Positions 49,409-59,072 of a DNA stretch of 64,000 bases are shown here, in pieces. The translations under genes were made by a program, and so were the position numbers. The stretch is from positions 1 through 64,000 of the forward strand of contig JAFGSJ010000018.1 of assembly GCA_016934675.1 (NCBI GenBank), written 5' to 3'. Position 1 is the first letter of the stretch, and each line of letters opens with the position of its first letter. This DNA is from a bacterium. GTDB lineage: Bacteria; CSSED10-310; JAFGSJ01. Under the pieces are notes generated by a model, which had not been told where the DNA came from, did not search any database, and saw nothing but the letters and a program-made list of their open reading frames with translations.

Positions 49409-50974
49409 ATGAGAAAACCGTACGAAAAAATAGTGATCTTGGATTTTGGTTCTCAGTATACTCAATTGATAGCCCGTCGTATTCGGGAGCAGCAGGTTTA
49501 TTCCGAGATTGTGCCGTTCTCTGTGGACCTGAAAGTTCTTGAGGAAGAGGAGGTCAGGGGGATCATCCTGTCTGGTGGTCCTTCATCTGTGTATGATCAG
49601 GATTCACCCCATCCTGACCAGGCGATTTTTCAGTTGAACAAACCTATCCTGGGCATCTGCTATGGGATGCAGCTCATGGCATTTCATCAACAGGGAGTTG
49701 TCTCGGCTTCTCAGGCAAGAGAGTATGGTCATGCTGAACTCGAAGTTGTAGCTGACAGTCCGCTCTTTCTCGATTATCCTCCTGAAAGTTGTCGCGACGA
49801 TCGCCCAATTCTGACGGTCTGGATGAGTCATGGCGATCGTTTGACCGGCTTGCCCAAGGGGTTCAAGCCTTTGGGCAGAACAGACAACTCTGAATTTGCA
49901 GCCATTATGAATCCTGAAAAACAGCAGTACGGGCTTCAATTTCATCCCGAGGTGGTCCATACTCCATTTGGCTCAAAAATACTGTCAAATTTCGTGCATA
50001 GGATTTGTGGCTGCACATCCAGTTGGACAACAGAAGCCTTTATTGATGACACGATCGCTCAATTACGAGATCTGGTTGGCAAGCGCCAGGTCATCTGCGC
50101 TTTGAGTGGTGGTGTCGATTCTTCAGTATTAGCTGTCTTACTGAATCGGGCGATCGGTTCGAAAACACGCTGTGTTTTTGTGGATAACGGTCTTCTCCGC
50201 AAGGATGAACGTAAAAATGTCGAGGAAATTCTGGTCGAGCGGATGGGCCTCAACATTCAGGTAGTCGATGCGTCGGAGCGTTTTCTGACGAGATTAGCCG
50301 GCATTTCTGAACCTGAGCACAAACGAAAGATAATTGGTGAAGAATTCATCAAGGTCTTTTTCGATGCTGCCGGGAATTTCGATTTTTTAGCCCAGGGCAC
50401 CTTGTATCCCGATGTGATCGAGAGTGTATCAACGAAAGGTCCCTCGGCAACGATAAAGACTCATCACAATCGTGTTGCTCAAATTCTTGACCTCATTCAA
50501 CAGGGTCGTATTCTTGAACCATTGAAGGAATTGTTCAAGGATGAAGTCCGGCAGGTTGGATTGGCTCTCGGTTTGCCAAATGAGATAATCTATCGCCATC
50601 CATTTCCCGGACCGGGTCTGGCTATTCGGGTCATTGGTCCGGTTGATGAAACACGACTTGCTCTGGTCAGGGAAGCTGATGCTATCGTCAGAGAAGAAGT
50701 AGCGTCAGCCGGCTGGCATAACAAGGTCTGGCAAGCTTTTGCAATTTTATTACCGGTTCATTCTGTTGGTGTAATGGGTGATCAAAGGACCTACGAAAAT
50801 TCATGTGTTGTCCGGGTCGTACAATCTCAGGACGCCATGACGGCGGACTGGGCCCGCTTATCTCCGGAAATCCTGGCCCGCATCTCTCACCGGATTATCA
50901 ATGAGATCGCCGGTATTAACCGAGTACTCTATGACATCAGCTCGAAACCACCGGCTACGATTGAATGGGAGTAG
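49409..50974 (+). CDS. guaA: GMP synthase (glutamine-hydrolysing)
   Basis: 521 residues, full length. The class I amidotransferase domain (residues about 8-200) opens with KIVILDFGSQYTQLIARRIR and has the nucleophile Cys84 in GICYGMQLMA and the His/Glu pair in QFHPEVVHT. The ATP-PPase P-loop is S233-GGVDSS, and the dimerisation domain ends at KPPATIEWE. It converts XMP to GMP. The dnaE gene begins three bases after its stop, so the two form an operon. Confidence 0.96.
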   Translation: MRKPYEKIVILDFGSQYTQLIARRIREQQVYSEIVPFSVDLKVLEEEEVRGIILSGGPSSVYDQDSPHPDQAIFQLNKPILGICYGMQLMAFHQQGVVSASQAREYGHAELEVVADSPLFLDYPPESCRDDRPILTVWMSHGDRLTGLPKGFKPLGRTDNSEFAAIMNPEKQQYGLQFHPEVVHTPFGSKILSNFVHRICGCTSSWTTEAFIDDTIAQLRDLVGKRQVICALSGGVDSSVLAVLLNRAIGSKTRCVFVDNGLLRKDERKNVEEILVERMGLNIQVVDASERFLTRLAGISEPEHKRKIIGEEFIKVFFDAAGNFDFLAQGTLYPDVIESVSTKGPSATIKTHHNRVAQILDLIQQGRILEPLKELFKDEVRQVGLALGLPNEIIYRHPFPGPGLAIRVIGPVDETRLALVREADAIVREEVASAGWHNKVWQAFAILLPVHSVGVMGDQRTYENSCVVRVVQSQDAMTADWARLSPEILARISHRIINEIAGINRVLYDISSKPPATIEWE

Positions 50975-50977
50975 AGA

Positions 50978-53900
50978 GTGCAGACCGATTTGAACGACTT
51001 TGTCCATCTCCATGTCCATACCGAAAACAGTATTCTTGATGGGGCCTGCAGGATCGACCGTCTTGTAGCCAGAGCCCAGCAATTCCAAATGGATGCTCTG
51101 GCAATAACCGATCATGGCAATCTGTTTGGGGTCATTGATTTTTATTCCCGGGCTACCAAGGCTGGACTCAAACCTATTATCGGCTGCGAAGTCTACGTTG
51201 CCCCCCAATCCATGCTCGATAAGCAGTTGGACAACGTGCGCACGCATTATTATCATCTGGTCTTATTGGCAACTGACGAAACCGGTTATCAAAATCTGAT
51301 CAAGCTGGTGACCCTTGGTTATTTTGAAGGTTTTTATTATAAACCACGGATCGATAAGGAAGCCTTGGCCCGACACAGTTCTGGCCTTATTGGTCTCAGT
51401 GCATGTCTCCATGGCGAAATCCCTACTCTGGTTCTCGAGGAGAGGCTGGATGATGCCCAAAGGGTCATTGGAGAATATCGTGATATCCTGGGAGCAGAAA
51501 ACTTCTACATTGAGCTCATGGATCACGGTTTACCGGATCAACATGCGGTCAACAAGGAATTGATTAAACTGGCTCATAGTATGACCGTACCGCTGGTTGC
51601 AACCAATGACTGTCATTACCTGGAAGCTTCCGATGCCGCCAGTCACGATGTTTTGTTATGTATTCAGACGGGAAAGAAATTGAGTGAAGAAGACCGAATG
51701 CATTTTTCTTCTGATCAACTGTATTTCAAATCAGCCTCAGAAATGCAGTTTCTGTTCCGCGAAGTACCTGAGGCAATCGTTAATACGCGAATCATTGCTG
51801 ATCGCTGTAATCTGAAGATCGAATTCAACAAGCCCATGCTGCCCTCGTATGAACCTCCTGAGGGTTTTACTGTTCATTCATATTTTGAGGACAGAGTCCG
51901 GGCCGGTTTACAGGCACGGTTTGAAAAACTCGGTATTGATCAGAATAAGACCCAATACGCAGAATACATGCAACGCTTGGATTATGAGATCGAGGTCATC
52001 AAGAAGATGGATTTCCCCGGTTATTTTTTGATCGTGTGGGATTTCATCGACTATGCCAAAAAGCAGGGTTGGCCGGTGGGACCGGGCCGGGGTTCAGCCG
52101 CAGGTAGCCTGGTTGCCTATGCTCTCAATATCACCGACATCGATCCGATCCGCTTTCACCTGGTCTTTGAGCGTTTTCTCAATCCCAGTCGCATTTCCAT
52201 GCCCGATATCGATGTGGATTTCTGTATGCGCTGTCGTGACCGCGTCATCGAGTATGTCGCCCAGAAGTACGGTCGTGATAACGTTTCACAGATTATTACC
52301 TTTGGGACAATGGCCTCCCGTAATGTTATCAGGGATGTGGGCCGCGTCCTTGATATCCCGCTTAGTGATGTAGACCGGATCGCCAAACTCATCCCGGACG
52401 AGTTGGAAATAACAATTCAGAAAGCGCTCGAACAAGAACCTCTGCTGGCCAAAGAAGTGCAGGAAGATGAGCGCATCGCCCAACTCATCGAGATTTCTCA
52501 AGTACTGGAGGGTCTCAAAAGACATCCCTCGACCCATGCGGCTGGCCTGGTCATTTCCCGTGAACCTTTACTTAAATACACACCGCTGTATCGGGCCAGC
52601 AAGGGTGAAACCACGACCCAATATACCATGAGCAACTTGGAAAGTCTGGGCTTATTGAAAATGGATTTTCTCGGTTTGAGGACCTTAACGGTCATTGCTG
52701 ATACACTTGCTATGATCGAGGCGGATTATGGCCTCAAACTCAAACTGGAAGATATTCCCGAGGACGATAAAGCCACCTATGACATGCTTTGCCAAGGCAG
52801 GACTGCCGGCGTTTTTCAACTTGAGAGCACGGGCATGGTTGATATTGTCCGTAAATTACGCCCAACTTCAATTTCAGATCTCATCGCTCTGGTTGCCTTA
52901 TATCGGCCTGGTCCGCTCGGCTCCGGCATGGTCGATGACTTTCTCAGAAGAAAACACGGCCAGGCTGTGGTCAAATACTCCTTACCCCAATTGGAACCTA
53001 TCCTTAAAGAAACATATGGCGTGATCCTCTATCAGGAACAAGTCATGAAAATTGCCAGCACCTTGGCCGGATACCCCATGTCTAAAGCCGATGAACTCAG
53101 AAAGGCCATGGGTAAGAAAAAACCGGAAATAATGGAAAAACACAAGATCGCATTCCTCGAAGGCGTTAAACAATATAACATAAAAAATGATTTAGCTGAA
53201 AATATCTTCGAACAGATGGAAAAATTTGCCGGATACGGTTTTAATAAATCTCATGCGGCTGCCTATGCCATCATCGCCTATCGAACGGCCTATCTCAAAG
53301 CACATTATCCCTATGAATATATGGCCGCTCTGTTGACCTCTGAACAGGATAATACTGAAAAAATCGTCAAATATATTAACGAATGCAGAAAAGATAACCT
53401 GACAATATTGCCACCGGATATCAATATCAGCGGAAGCAATTTCACCGTAGCGGATAAAGCCATTCGTTTCGGTCTCGGTGCAGTGAAAAATGTAGGTCTC
53501 AATGCTATCGAGTCGATCATAAAGCAACGGCAGGAAGAGGGATCATTTGCTGATATTTTCGATTTCTGTGAAAGGGTTGACCTCCGCTGCGTCAACAAAC
53601 GGGTTATTGAAAGCTTGATCAAAGCCGGTGCCATGAGTTCACTCAAGGTCACGCGCTCTCAAGCCATGCAGGTCCTCGATCAGGCCCTCGAACACGCTCA
53701 AAGTGTTCAAAAAGACCAACAAGTCGGCCAATTCAGCCTTTTCAGCGAAATATCGGACAGTGTCGACTTGACGACAACCATTAAGTCATTACCCGATATT
53801 CCTGAATGGCCCCGCCATCTCATACTGTCGTATGAGAAAGATACGCTTGGATTTTATATCACTGGTCATCCACTCGAAGAGTATCACAATGAGATCAAAA

Positions 53901-54487
53901 CGTTTGCTACCGAAACATCCTCGACGATTCCTCTTTTGGCGGACGGAGCCAAATTCTTTTTTGGAGGGATCATTATCAGCCAGAAGAACCATTTGACCAG
54001 GAACAAGGAACGCATGGCTTTCATAACGGTCGAAGACCTCGAGGGGGTCTGTGATATTACTGTTTTACCGGATGTTTTTGATCAGTGCGTTGCAGACCTG
54101 AAGATCGATGTCCCTGTTCTGATCAAAACCCAATCGAATCTGATGAATGGAAGTCAGAAACTCAAAGCACTCGATATTATTCCGCTTCACAGGATCAGAC
54201 ATGATTATACCCATCGGGTTATTATCAGTCTTCCCTACCGTTGGCTGACAAAGAGGAATTTGAGTAAATTGGCGAATGTGATCAAAGACCATCCCGGGAA
54301 AAGCGGGCTTCTTCTCCGGATACTAGCAGATATCAATCTCAAGCCTGTAAAGCAGATTGATATTGAAATCAGTGAAACAATGGCGGTCGACCCTTCTGAA
54401 CAATTTATGACTGAAATCCAGAGTCTGTTGGGAGAAAGGGCCTTATGTTTCGAACTTATGAAAAACAGCCAAACCCTACTCGAATAA
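50978..54487 (+). CDS. dnaE: DNA polymerase III alpha subunit
   Basis: 1,169 residues from GTG 50978, next to the guaA stop. The PHP domain at the N-terminus (FVHLHVHTENSILDGACRID, ALAITDHGNLFG) has HLHVHTE and DHG motifs, so the phosphoesterase residues are largely kept. Catalytic aspartates are in MPDIDVDF (D410, D412, D414). Polymerase palm and fingers follow (GPGRGSAAGSLVAYAL, STHAAGLVIS), then a tandem HhH and the OB domain. A beta-clamp binding motif QFSLF is at residues 918-922. It is the replicative polymerase of the cell. Confidence 0.97.
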   Translation: MQTDLNDFVHLHVHTENSILDGACRIDRLVARAQQFQMDALAITDHGNLFGVIDFYSRATKAGLKPIIGCEVYVAPQSMLDKQLDNVRTHYYHLVLLATDETGYQNLIKLVTLGYFEGFYYKPRIDKEALARHSSGLIGLSACLHGEIPTLVLEERLDDAQRVIGEYRDILGAENFYIELMDHGLPDQHAVNKELIKLAHSMTVPLVATNDCHYLEASDAASHDVLLCIQTGKKLSEEDRMHFSSDQLYFKSASEMQFLFREVPEAIVNTRIIADRCNLKIEFNKPMLPSYEPPEGFTVHSYFEDRVRAGLQARFEKLGIDQNKTQYAEYMQRLDYEIEVIKKMDFPGYFLIVWDFIDYAKKQGWPVGPGRGSAAGSLVAYALNITDIDPIRFHLVFERFLNPSRISMPDIDVDFCMRCRDRVIEYVAQKYGRDNVSQIITFGTMASRNVIRDVGRVLDIPLSDVDRIAKLIPDELEITIQKALEQEPLLAKEVQEDERIAQLIEISQVLEGLKRHPSTHAAGLVISREPLLKYTPLYRASKGETTTQYTMSNLESLGLLKMDFLGLRTLTVIADTLAMIEADYGLKLKLEDIPEDDKATYDMLCQGRTAGVFQLESTGMVDIVRKLRPTSISDLIALVALYRPGPLGSGMVDDFLRRKHGQAVVKYSLPQLEPILKETYGVILYQEQVMKIASTLAGYPMSKADELRKAMGKKKPEIMEKHKIAFLEGVKQYNIKNDLAENIFEQMEKFAGYGFNKSHAAAYAIIAYRTAYLKAHYPYEYMAALLTSEQDNTEKIVKYINECRKDNLTILPPDINISGSNFTVADKAIRFGLGAVKNVGLNAIESIIKQRQEEGSFADIFDFCERVDLRCVNKRVIESLIKAGAMSSLKVTRSQAMQVLDQALEHAQSVQKDQQVGQFSLFSEISDSVDLTTTIKSLPDIPEWPRHLILSYEKDTLGFYITGHPLEEYHNEIKTFATETSSTIPLLADGAKFFFGGIIISQKNHLTRNKERMAFITVEDLEGVCDITVLPDVFDQCVADLKIDVPVLIKTQSNLMNGSQKLKALDIIPLHRIRHDYTHRVIISLPYRWLTKRNLSKLANVIKDHPGKSGLLLRILADINLKPVKQIDIEISETMAVDPSEQFMTEIQSLLGERALCFELMKNSQTLLE

Positions 54488-54538
54488 TGTGCATGATGAC
54501 CGATATATTATCTGTCCAGAAATATTTTTATGGGATGC

Positions 54539-54567
54539 TTGACATTCTTTCATGCACTTGTTATACT
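54539..54567 (+). promoter_or_regulatory. Sigma-70 promoter of the pil cluster
   Basis: TTGACA at 54539-54544, a 17-base spacer and TATACT at 54562-54567, about 100 bases before pilB. Confidence 0.65.
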
Positions 54568-54581
54568 TGGAAGCGGATTTC

Positions 54582-54597
54582 TGGCATATTATTGCAG
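54582..54597 (+). promoter_or_regulatory. Sigma-54-like element with short spacing upstream of pilB
   Basis: TGGCATATTATTGCAG keeps TGGCAT and TTGCA, but GG (54583-54584) and GC (54594-54595) are separated by nine bases, not ten. It lies between the sigma-70 promoter and pilB. One-base-short elements are usually poor, so I list it only as a possible RpoN site. Confidence 0.25.
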
Positions 54598-54665
54598 GTT
54601 TGATGTGCTACACTATGGTATAGAATATTGGACTGAAAAGAGAGGACCAAAGGAGTTTACTGTTT

Positions 54666-56483
54666 ATGGCTAGTCGTCTAGGTGAAATGCTTGTCACAGC
54701 AAAACTCGTCACCAAGGAACAATTGGAGCAAGCTCTGCAGATGCAGAAAAAGCAGGGGGGACGACTTGGGTCCAATCTTGTTCAATTGGGTTTTATTGAG
54801 GAAGAAGAGCTTACGGAATTCTTGAGCGAACAGTATGGTGTTCCCTCGATCAATCTTTCACACTTTGATATTGACCCTGCGGTTCTGAAACTTGTTCCTG
54901 CGGATGTGGCCAAAAAATATCTGTTGATACCGCTTAATCGGACCGGTGCTACCTTGACCATCGCCATGGCTGATCCTTCCAATGTTTTTGCCATGGATGA
55001 TATCAAGTTTCTGACTGGGTATCATGTAGAACCGGTTGTCGCTTCTGAAGCATCGATTAAAACTTCGCTTGGCAAATATTACGGTGTTGGCAAAAGTCTC
55101 GCTACCATTAAAGATGCCGGCATGGATATGATGAATGCTGAAGGCGATGAAGCGTTCTCTTTTAGCACTCCCGGAAGTGAAGGTGGTGAGGAAGCAGGTA
55201 GTGAGGATTGGGACCAAGAGGTCGGCGATTTCGGTGATTTGATTTCAGGAGCTGTCGAGGATATGGAGCTTGTCCAAGAAAGCGATGATACTGGTGTCGC
55301 TGTTGCTGAAGCGGAAGATGCACCGATAATCAAACTCGTTAATGGTATCTTATTCAAGGCGATCAAGATGGGAGTCAGTGACATTCATTTCGAACCATAT
55401 GAAAAAGCTTTCAGGGTCCGCTATCGTCTTGATGGTGTTTTACACCAGGAACTGGGACTTCCCTTGGAAATCCGTAATGCTATTACTTCCCGCGTAAAGA
55501 TTATGGCCAATCTCGATATTGCTGAACGACGTCTGCCTCAAGATGGTCGTATCAAAATCAAATATGGCAAAAGTCAGGATATGGATTTCCGTGTTTCCTG
55601 TCTGCCCTGCCTCTTTGGTGAAAAGATCGTCTTACGTTTGCTTGATAAATCGAATCTTCAGCTCGACATGACCAAGCTTGGATTTGACGAAAAACAATTA
55701 GCTGACTTTCAGGAAGCTATCCATAAGCCCTACGGTATGGTTCTGGTTACAGGTCCGACGGGAAGTGGCAAAACGACAACACTCTATTCTGCCCTGAACC
55801 AGCTCAACAAAATTTCCGAAAACATCATGACTGCCGAGGATCCGGTCGAATTCAATCTTGCGGGTATCAATCAGGTTCAGATGAGAGATAATATTGGCTT
55901 AAATTTTGCCTCTGCTCTCCGGTCATTTCTCCGTCAGGATCCTGACATCATCATGGTTGGTGAAATTCGTGATTTTGAGACAGCCGAAATTGCGGTAAAA
56001 GCTGCCTTGACTGGACACTTGGTCCTTTCAACTCTGCATACCAATGATGCGCCAAGTACGATCAATCGACTTCTCAATATGGGTATTGAACCCTTTCTCG
56101 TTTCTTCATCGGTGATCTTGATCTTGGCTCAACGACTTGCTCGTAAACTCTGCCAGAAGTGTAAAGAACCAATCGAATTTCCTCCTGAGGCCCTGATCGA
56201 TGTTGGTTTTTCTGAGGAAGAATCAGCAAATCTGACTATTTATAAGGGGAAAGGATGTAGCACCTGCGCTAATAAAGGATATAAGGGCCGGATCGCACTC
56301 TATGAAGTGTTACCTATTGATGATCCTACACGTGAATTGATTGTCAGGGGGGCCTCGAGTATTGAAATCAAAGAATATGCCCGTGAAGTCGGTATGTATA
56401 CCCTGCGTGATTCAGGTTTGACCAAAATCAGGGAAGGCGTTACCAGTGTCGAAGAGGTTTTAAAGGTCACCTTTGGGAACTAG
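54666..56483 (+). CDS. pilB: Type IV pilus assembly ATPase PilB
   Basis: 605 residues; ATG 54666 follows AAAGGAG. The N-terminal MshEN-type domain (LGEMLVTAKLVTKEQLEQAL, EYGVPSINLS-like FLSEQYGVPSINLSHFDIDP) precedes the secretion ATPase core: Walker A GPTGSGKTTTLYSAL (about residue 363), Asp box AEDPVEF, Walker B region RQDPDIIMVGEIRDFETAE and the His box TGHLVLSTLHTND. The zinc cysteines are in CQKCKEP and CSTCANKGYKG. It powers pilus extension from the inner-membrane cytoplasmic face. Confidence 0.97.
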   Translation: MASRLGEMLVTAKLVTKEQLEQALQMQKKQGGRLGSNLVQLGFIEEEELTEFLSEQYGVPSINLSHFDIDPAVLKLVPADVAKKYLLIPLNRTGATLTIAMADPSNVFAMDDIKFLTGYHVEPVVASEASIKTSLGKYYGVGKSLATIKDAGMDMMNAEGDEAFSFSTPGSEGGEEAGSEDWDQEVGDFGDLISGAVEDMELVQESDDTGVAVAEAEDAPIIKLVNGILFKAIKMGVSDIHFEPYEKAFRVRYRLDGVLHQELGLPLEIRNAITSRVKIMANLDIAERRLPQDGRIKIKYGKSQDMDFRVSCLPCLFGEKIVLRLLDKSNLQLDMTKLGFDEKQLADFQEAIHKPYGMVLVTGPTGSGKTTTLYSALNQLNKISENIMTAEDPVEFNLAGINQVQMRDNIGLNFASALRSFLRQDPDIIMVGEIRDFETAEIAVKAALTGHLVLSTLHTNDAPSTINRLLNMGIEPFLVSSSVILILAQRLARKLCQKCKEPIEFPPEALIDVGFSEEESANLTIYKGKGCSTCANKGYKGRIALYEVLPIDDPTRELIVRGASSIEIKEYAREVGMYTLRDSGLTKIREGVTSVEEVLKVTFGN

Positions 56484-56624
56484 GTTTTTTTCGCCGGCCA
56501 TCAGTCTCGGTAACACGATTGAAGGCTTGTTTATGTCTGGTATGGTGTTTTATTGAACGACAAGAGAACATTAATGAGGAAAGATTGGACCGTGTGTGGT
56601 CCTTCTTCGAGAGGGTAAAGAAAA

Positions 56625-57734
56625 ATGGTCAGTTTACCACAGTTATTGAAAATAATGATAGAGAAGGGCTCAACAGATTTGCATATCACCACAGGAAGTC
56701 CACCTCAAATCAGGATTGATGGCCGATTAGAACCCTTGGATTTTCCACCATTGACGGCAAAAGATACCAAGCAATTGGGTTATAGTGTGCTGACAGATGC
56801 TCAAAAGCATCGATTCGAAGAGGATAAAGAACTTGACTTTTCTTTTGGTGTTAAGGGATTAAGCCGCTTTAGGGCCAATATTTATAATCAGCGGGGGGCA
56901 GTTGCCCTGGCCATTCGGACTATCCCTTTTAAAATTCTTGGTTTTGATGAGTTGGGTCTGCCCAAAGTTGTGTCTGAATTTGCCAAAAAGCCTAAAGGGC
57001 TGGTCCTGGTAACTGGGCCGACCGGGAGTGGTAAATCCACGACTTTGGCATCTATCATTAATAAGATCAATGAAGATCGTTCTGAGCACATAGTTACGAT
57101 TGAAGACCCGATTGAGTATCTCCATACACATAAAAAGTGCGTAGTAAATCAGCGGGAGATCGGTCAGGATACGAAAAGTTTCAATATCGCTCTTCGTTCT
57201 GTTTTGCGTCAGGACCCCGATATTATTCTCATTGGAGAGATGCGTGATATCGAAACCATGGAGATGGCTTTACGCTGTGCTGAAACCGGTCACTTGACCT
57301 TTGCGACTCTTCATACAAATTCATGCGACCAGACGATCAACCGTATCGTGGACTCCTTTCCTGCACATCAACAGACCCAGATTCGGGTCCAACTTTCCTT
57401 CGTTCTTGAAGGGATTCTCTGTCAGGCCCTGCTGCCAAAAATGAGTGGACATGGTCGTTGTCTGGCTCTGGAGATCATGTGTCCCAATGCCGCCATCAGG
57501 AACCTGATCAGAGAGGATAAAATCCATCAGATTTACTCGACTATGCAAACCGGCCAGGATAAATTCGGCATGCAGACATTCAACCAGAGTTTGTTTAATT
57601 TATATACTAAGCGTCAGATTTCGCTCCAGGAAGCCATGTCCAGATCAATTAAACCTGATGAGCTTGAACAAATGATTTCCAAGGGACCAACGGCATCTAG
57701 TGCTTCTCAACAACCGAATCGCCGCCCTCGGTGA
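56625..57734 (+). CDS. pilT: Type IV pilus retraction ATPase PilT
   Basis: 369 residues; ATG 56625 follows GAGAGGG. PAS-like N-domain (LLKIMIEKGSTDLHITTGSP), Walker A GPTGSGKSTTLAS (about residue 131), TIEDPIEYLHTHKKCVVNQR, QDPDIILIGEMRDIETMEMA and TGHLTFATLHTNS; the C-terminal GEMR and AIRNLIRE motifs are those of retraction ATPases. 141 bases after pilB, and 96 before pilC. With PilB it allows extension and retraction, so twitching motility or uptake is expected. Confidence 0.96.
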   Translation: MVSLPQLLKIMIEKGSTDLHITTGSPPQIRIDGRLEPLDFPPLTAKDTKQLGYSVLTDAQKHRFEEDKELDFSFGVKGLSRFRANIYNQRGAVALAIRTIPFKILGFDELGLPKVVSEFAKKPKGLVLVTGPTGSGKSTTLASIINKINEDRSEHIVTIEDPIEYLHTHKKCVVNQREIGQDTKSFNIALRSVLRQDPDIILIGEMRDIETMEMALRCAETGHLTFATLHTNSCDQTINRIVDSFPAHQQTQIRVQLSFVLEGILCQALLPKMSGHGRCLALEIMCPNAAIRNLIREDKIHQIYSTMQTGQDKFGMQTFNQSLFNLYTKRQISLQEAMSRSIKPDELEQMISKGPTASSASQQPNRRPR

Positions 57735-57830
57735 AATGGTGACATAGTGAGTCATAATGCATATTTTACTATGAATACTTGCAGTTACATATGAGTTAAA
57801 ATGGCAAATCCCTTACGAGGAGGTTGATGT

Positions 57831-59039
57831 ATGCCTGAATTTAAATGGAAGGGGACCGATAAAAGTGGTGCTCAGAAAAGTGGTATGATGGAAGCGGATG
57901 ACGCCGAAATTGTTAAAGCGCATCTTCGCCGACAAGGTATCAATGCGACCTCAGTCAAAAAGCGAGCCAAAGATATAGAAATTGTTATTCCAGGTCTATC
58001 AAACCGCGTTTCCGATAAAGACCTGGTCGTCTTTACCAGGACTTTTTCAACGATGATCGATGCTGGCCTTCCTTTGGTCCAATGTCTGGAAATCCTTTCC
58101 CAGCAGACCGAGAATCCTACGCTTGCTAAAGCGATTAAAGCAGTCAGAAGTGAGGTAGAATCTGGTTCAACTTATGCTGATGCTTTGAGAAAACAACCTA
58201 AATATTTCGATTCACTCTACTGTAACATGGTCGAAGCCGGTGAAACTGGTGGTATTCTCGATACCATTTTGAACAGATTAGCGTCAACCATGGAAAAGAA
58301 TCTTGCTCTGAAACGACAGGTCAAATCGGCTATGACCTACCCGTCCGTGGTTATTGTCGTTGCAGTCGGGGTTGTCATGCTCCTCTTGACCAAAGTTATC
58401 CCAACATTTGTAAATATTTTCGACCAACTGGGTGGTGCTTTACCAGTCCCGACCCAGATCGTTATGATGTTCAGTGATTTTGCCGTGAAATATTCACTCT
58501 TGCTTATCGTTGGGGCTATTGCCATGATTATTGCTCTCAGGCAAATATATAAGACACCGAAAGGTCGTTATTTCTTTGATTCACTTCTTTTAAAACTCCC
58601 TGTTCTCGGGACATTATTAAGGAAAATTGCGGTCGCCAAATTCACCCGGACCCTTTCCACCCTTCTATCTTCTGGTGTCCCCATCCTGGACGGTCTGGAA
58701 ATTACCGCTCGAACATCTGGCAATGCAGTTGTCGAGGAAGCAATTCTAAAAACACGGGTCAGCATCAGTGAAGGTAAAACAATTTCAGAACCATTATCTG
58801 AAACAGAGGTCTTCCCTCCCATGGTGGTCCAGATGATCGCTGTCGGAGAATCAACTGGTGCCTTAGATGCTATGTTAAACAAGATTGCTGATTTCTATGA
58901 CGAGGAGGTTGATGTCGCAGTTGATAACTTGACCCAGCTTCTTGAACCTATGCTCATGGTATTCCTCGGTGGAACAGTGGGTTTTGTCGTCATTGCTATG
59001 TATATGCCCATGTTTGCATTGATCTCACAACTTCAATAA
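57831..59039 (+). CDS. pilC: Type IV pilus inner-membrane platform protein PilC
   Basis: 402 residues; ATG 57831 follows a strong GAGGAGG. The opening PEFKWKGTDKSGAQKSGMME and two T2SSF/GspF domains (VFTRTFSTMIDAGLPLVQCL and FTRTLSTLLSSGVPILDGLE) are diagnostic, with three membrane helices (about 165-195, 215-245, 372-395). It anchors the PilB and PilT motors and the pilin assembly site. Confidence 0.96.
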   Translation: MPEFKWKGTDKSGAQKSGMMEADDAEIVKAHLRRQGINATSVKKRAKDIEIVIPGLSNRVSDKDLVVFTRTFSTMIDAGLPLVQCLEILSQQTENPTLAKAIKAVRSEVESGSTYADALRKQPKYFDSLYCNMVEAGETGGILDTILNRLASTMEKNLALKRQVKSAMTYPSVVIVVAVGVVMLLLTKVIPTFVNIFDQLGGALPVPTQIVMMFSDFAVKYSLLLIVGAIAMIIALRQIYKTPKGRYFFDSLLLKLPVLGTLLRKIAVAKFTRTLSTLLSSGVPILDGLEITARTSGNAVVEEAILKTRVSISEGKTISEPLSETEVFPPMVVQMIAVGESTGALDAMLNKIADFYDEEVDVAVDNLTQLLEPMLMVFLGGTVGFVVIAMYMPMFALISQLQ

Positions 59040-59072
59040 GCCCTATTCTTTCAATTATTGTGTTGGAGCAAC

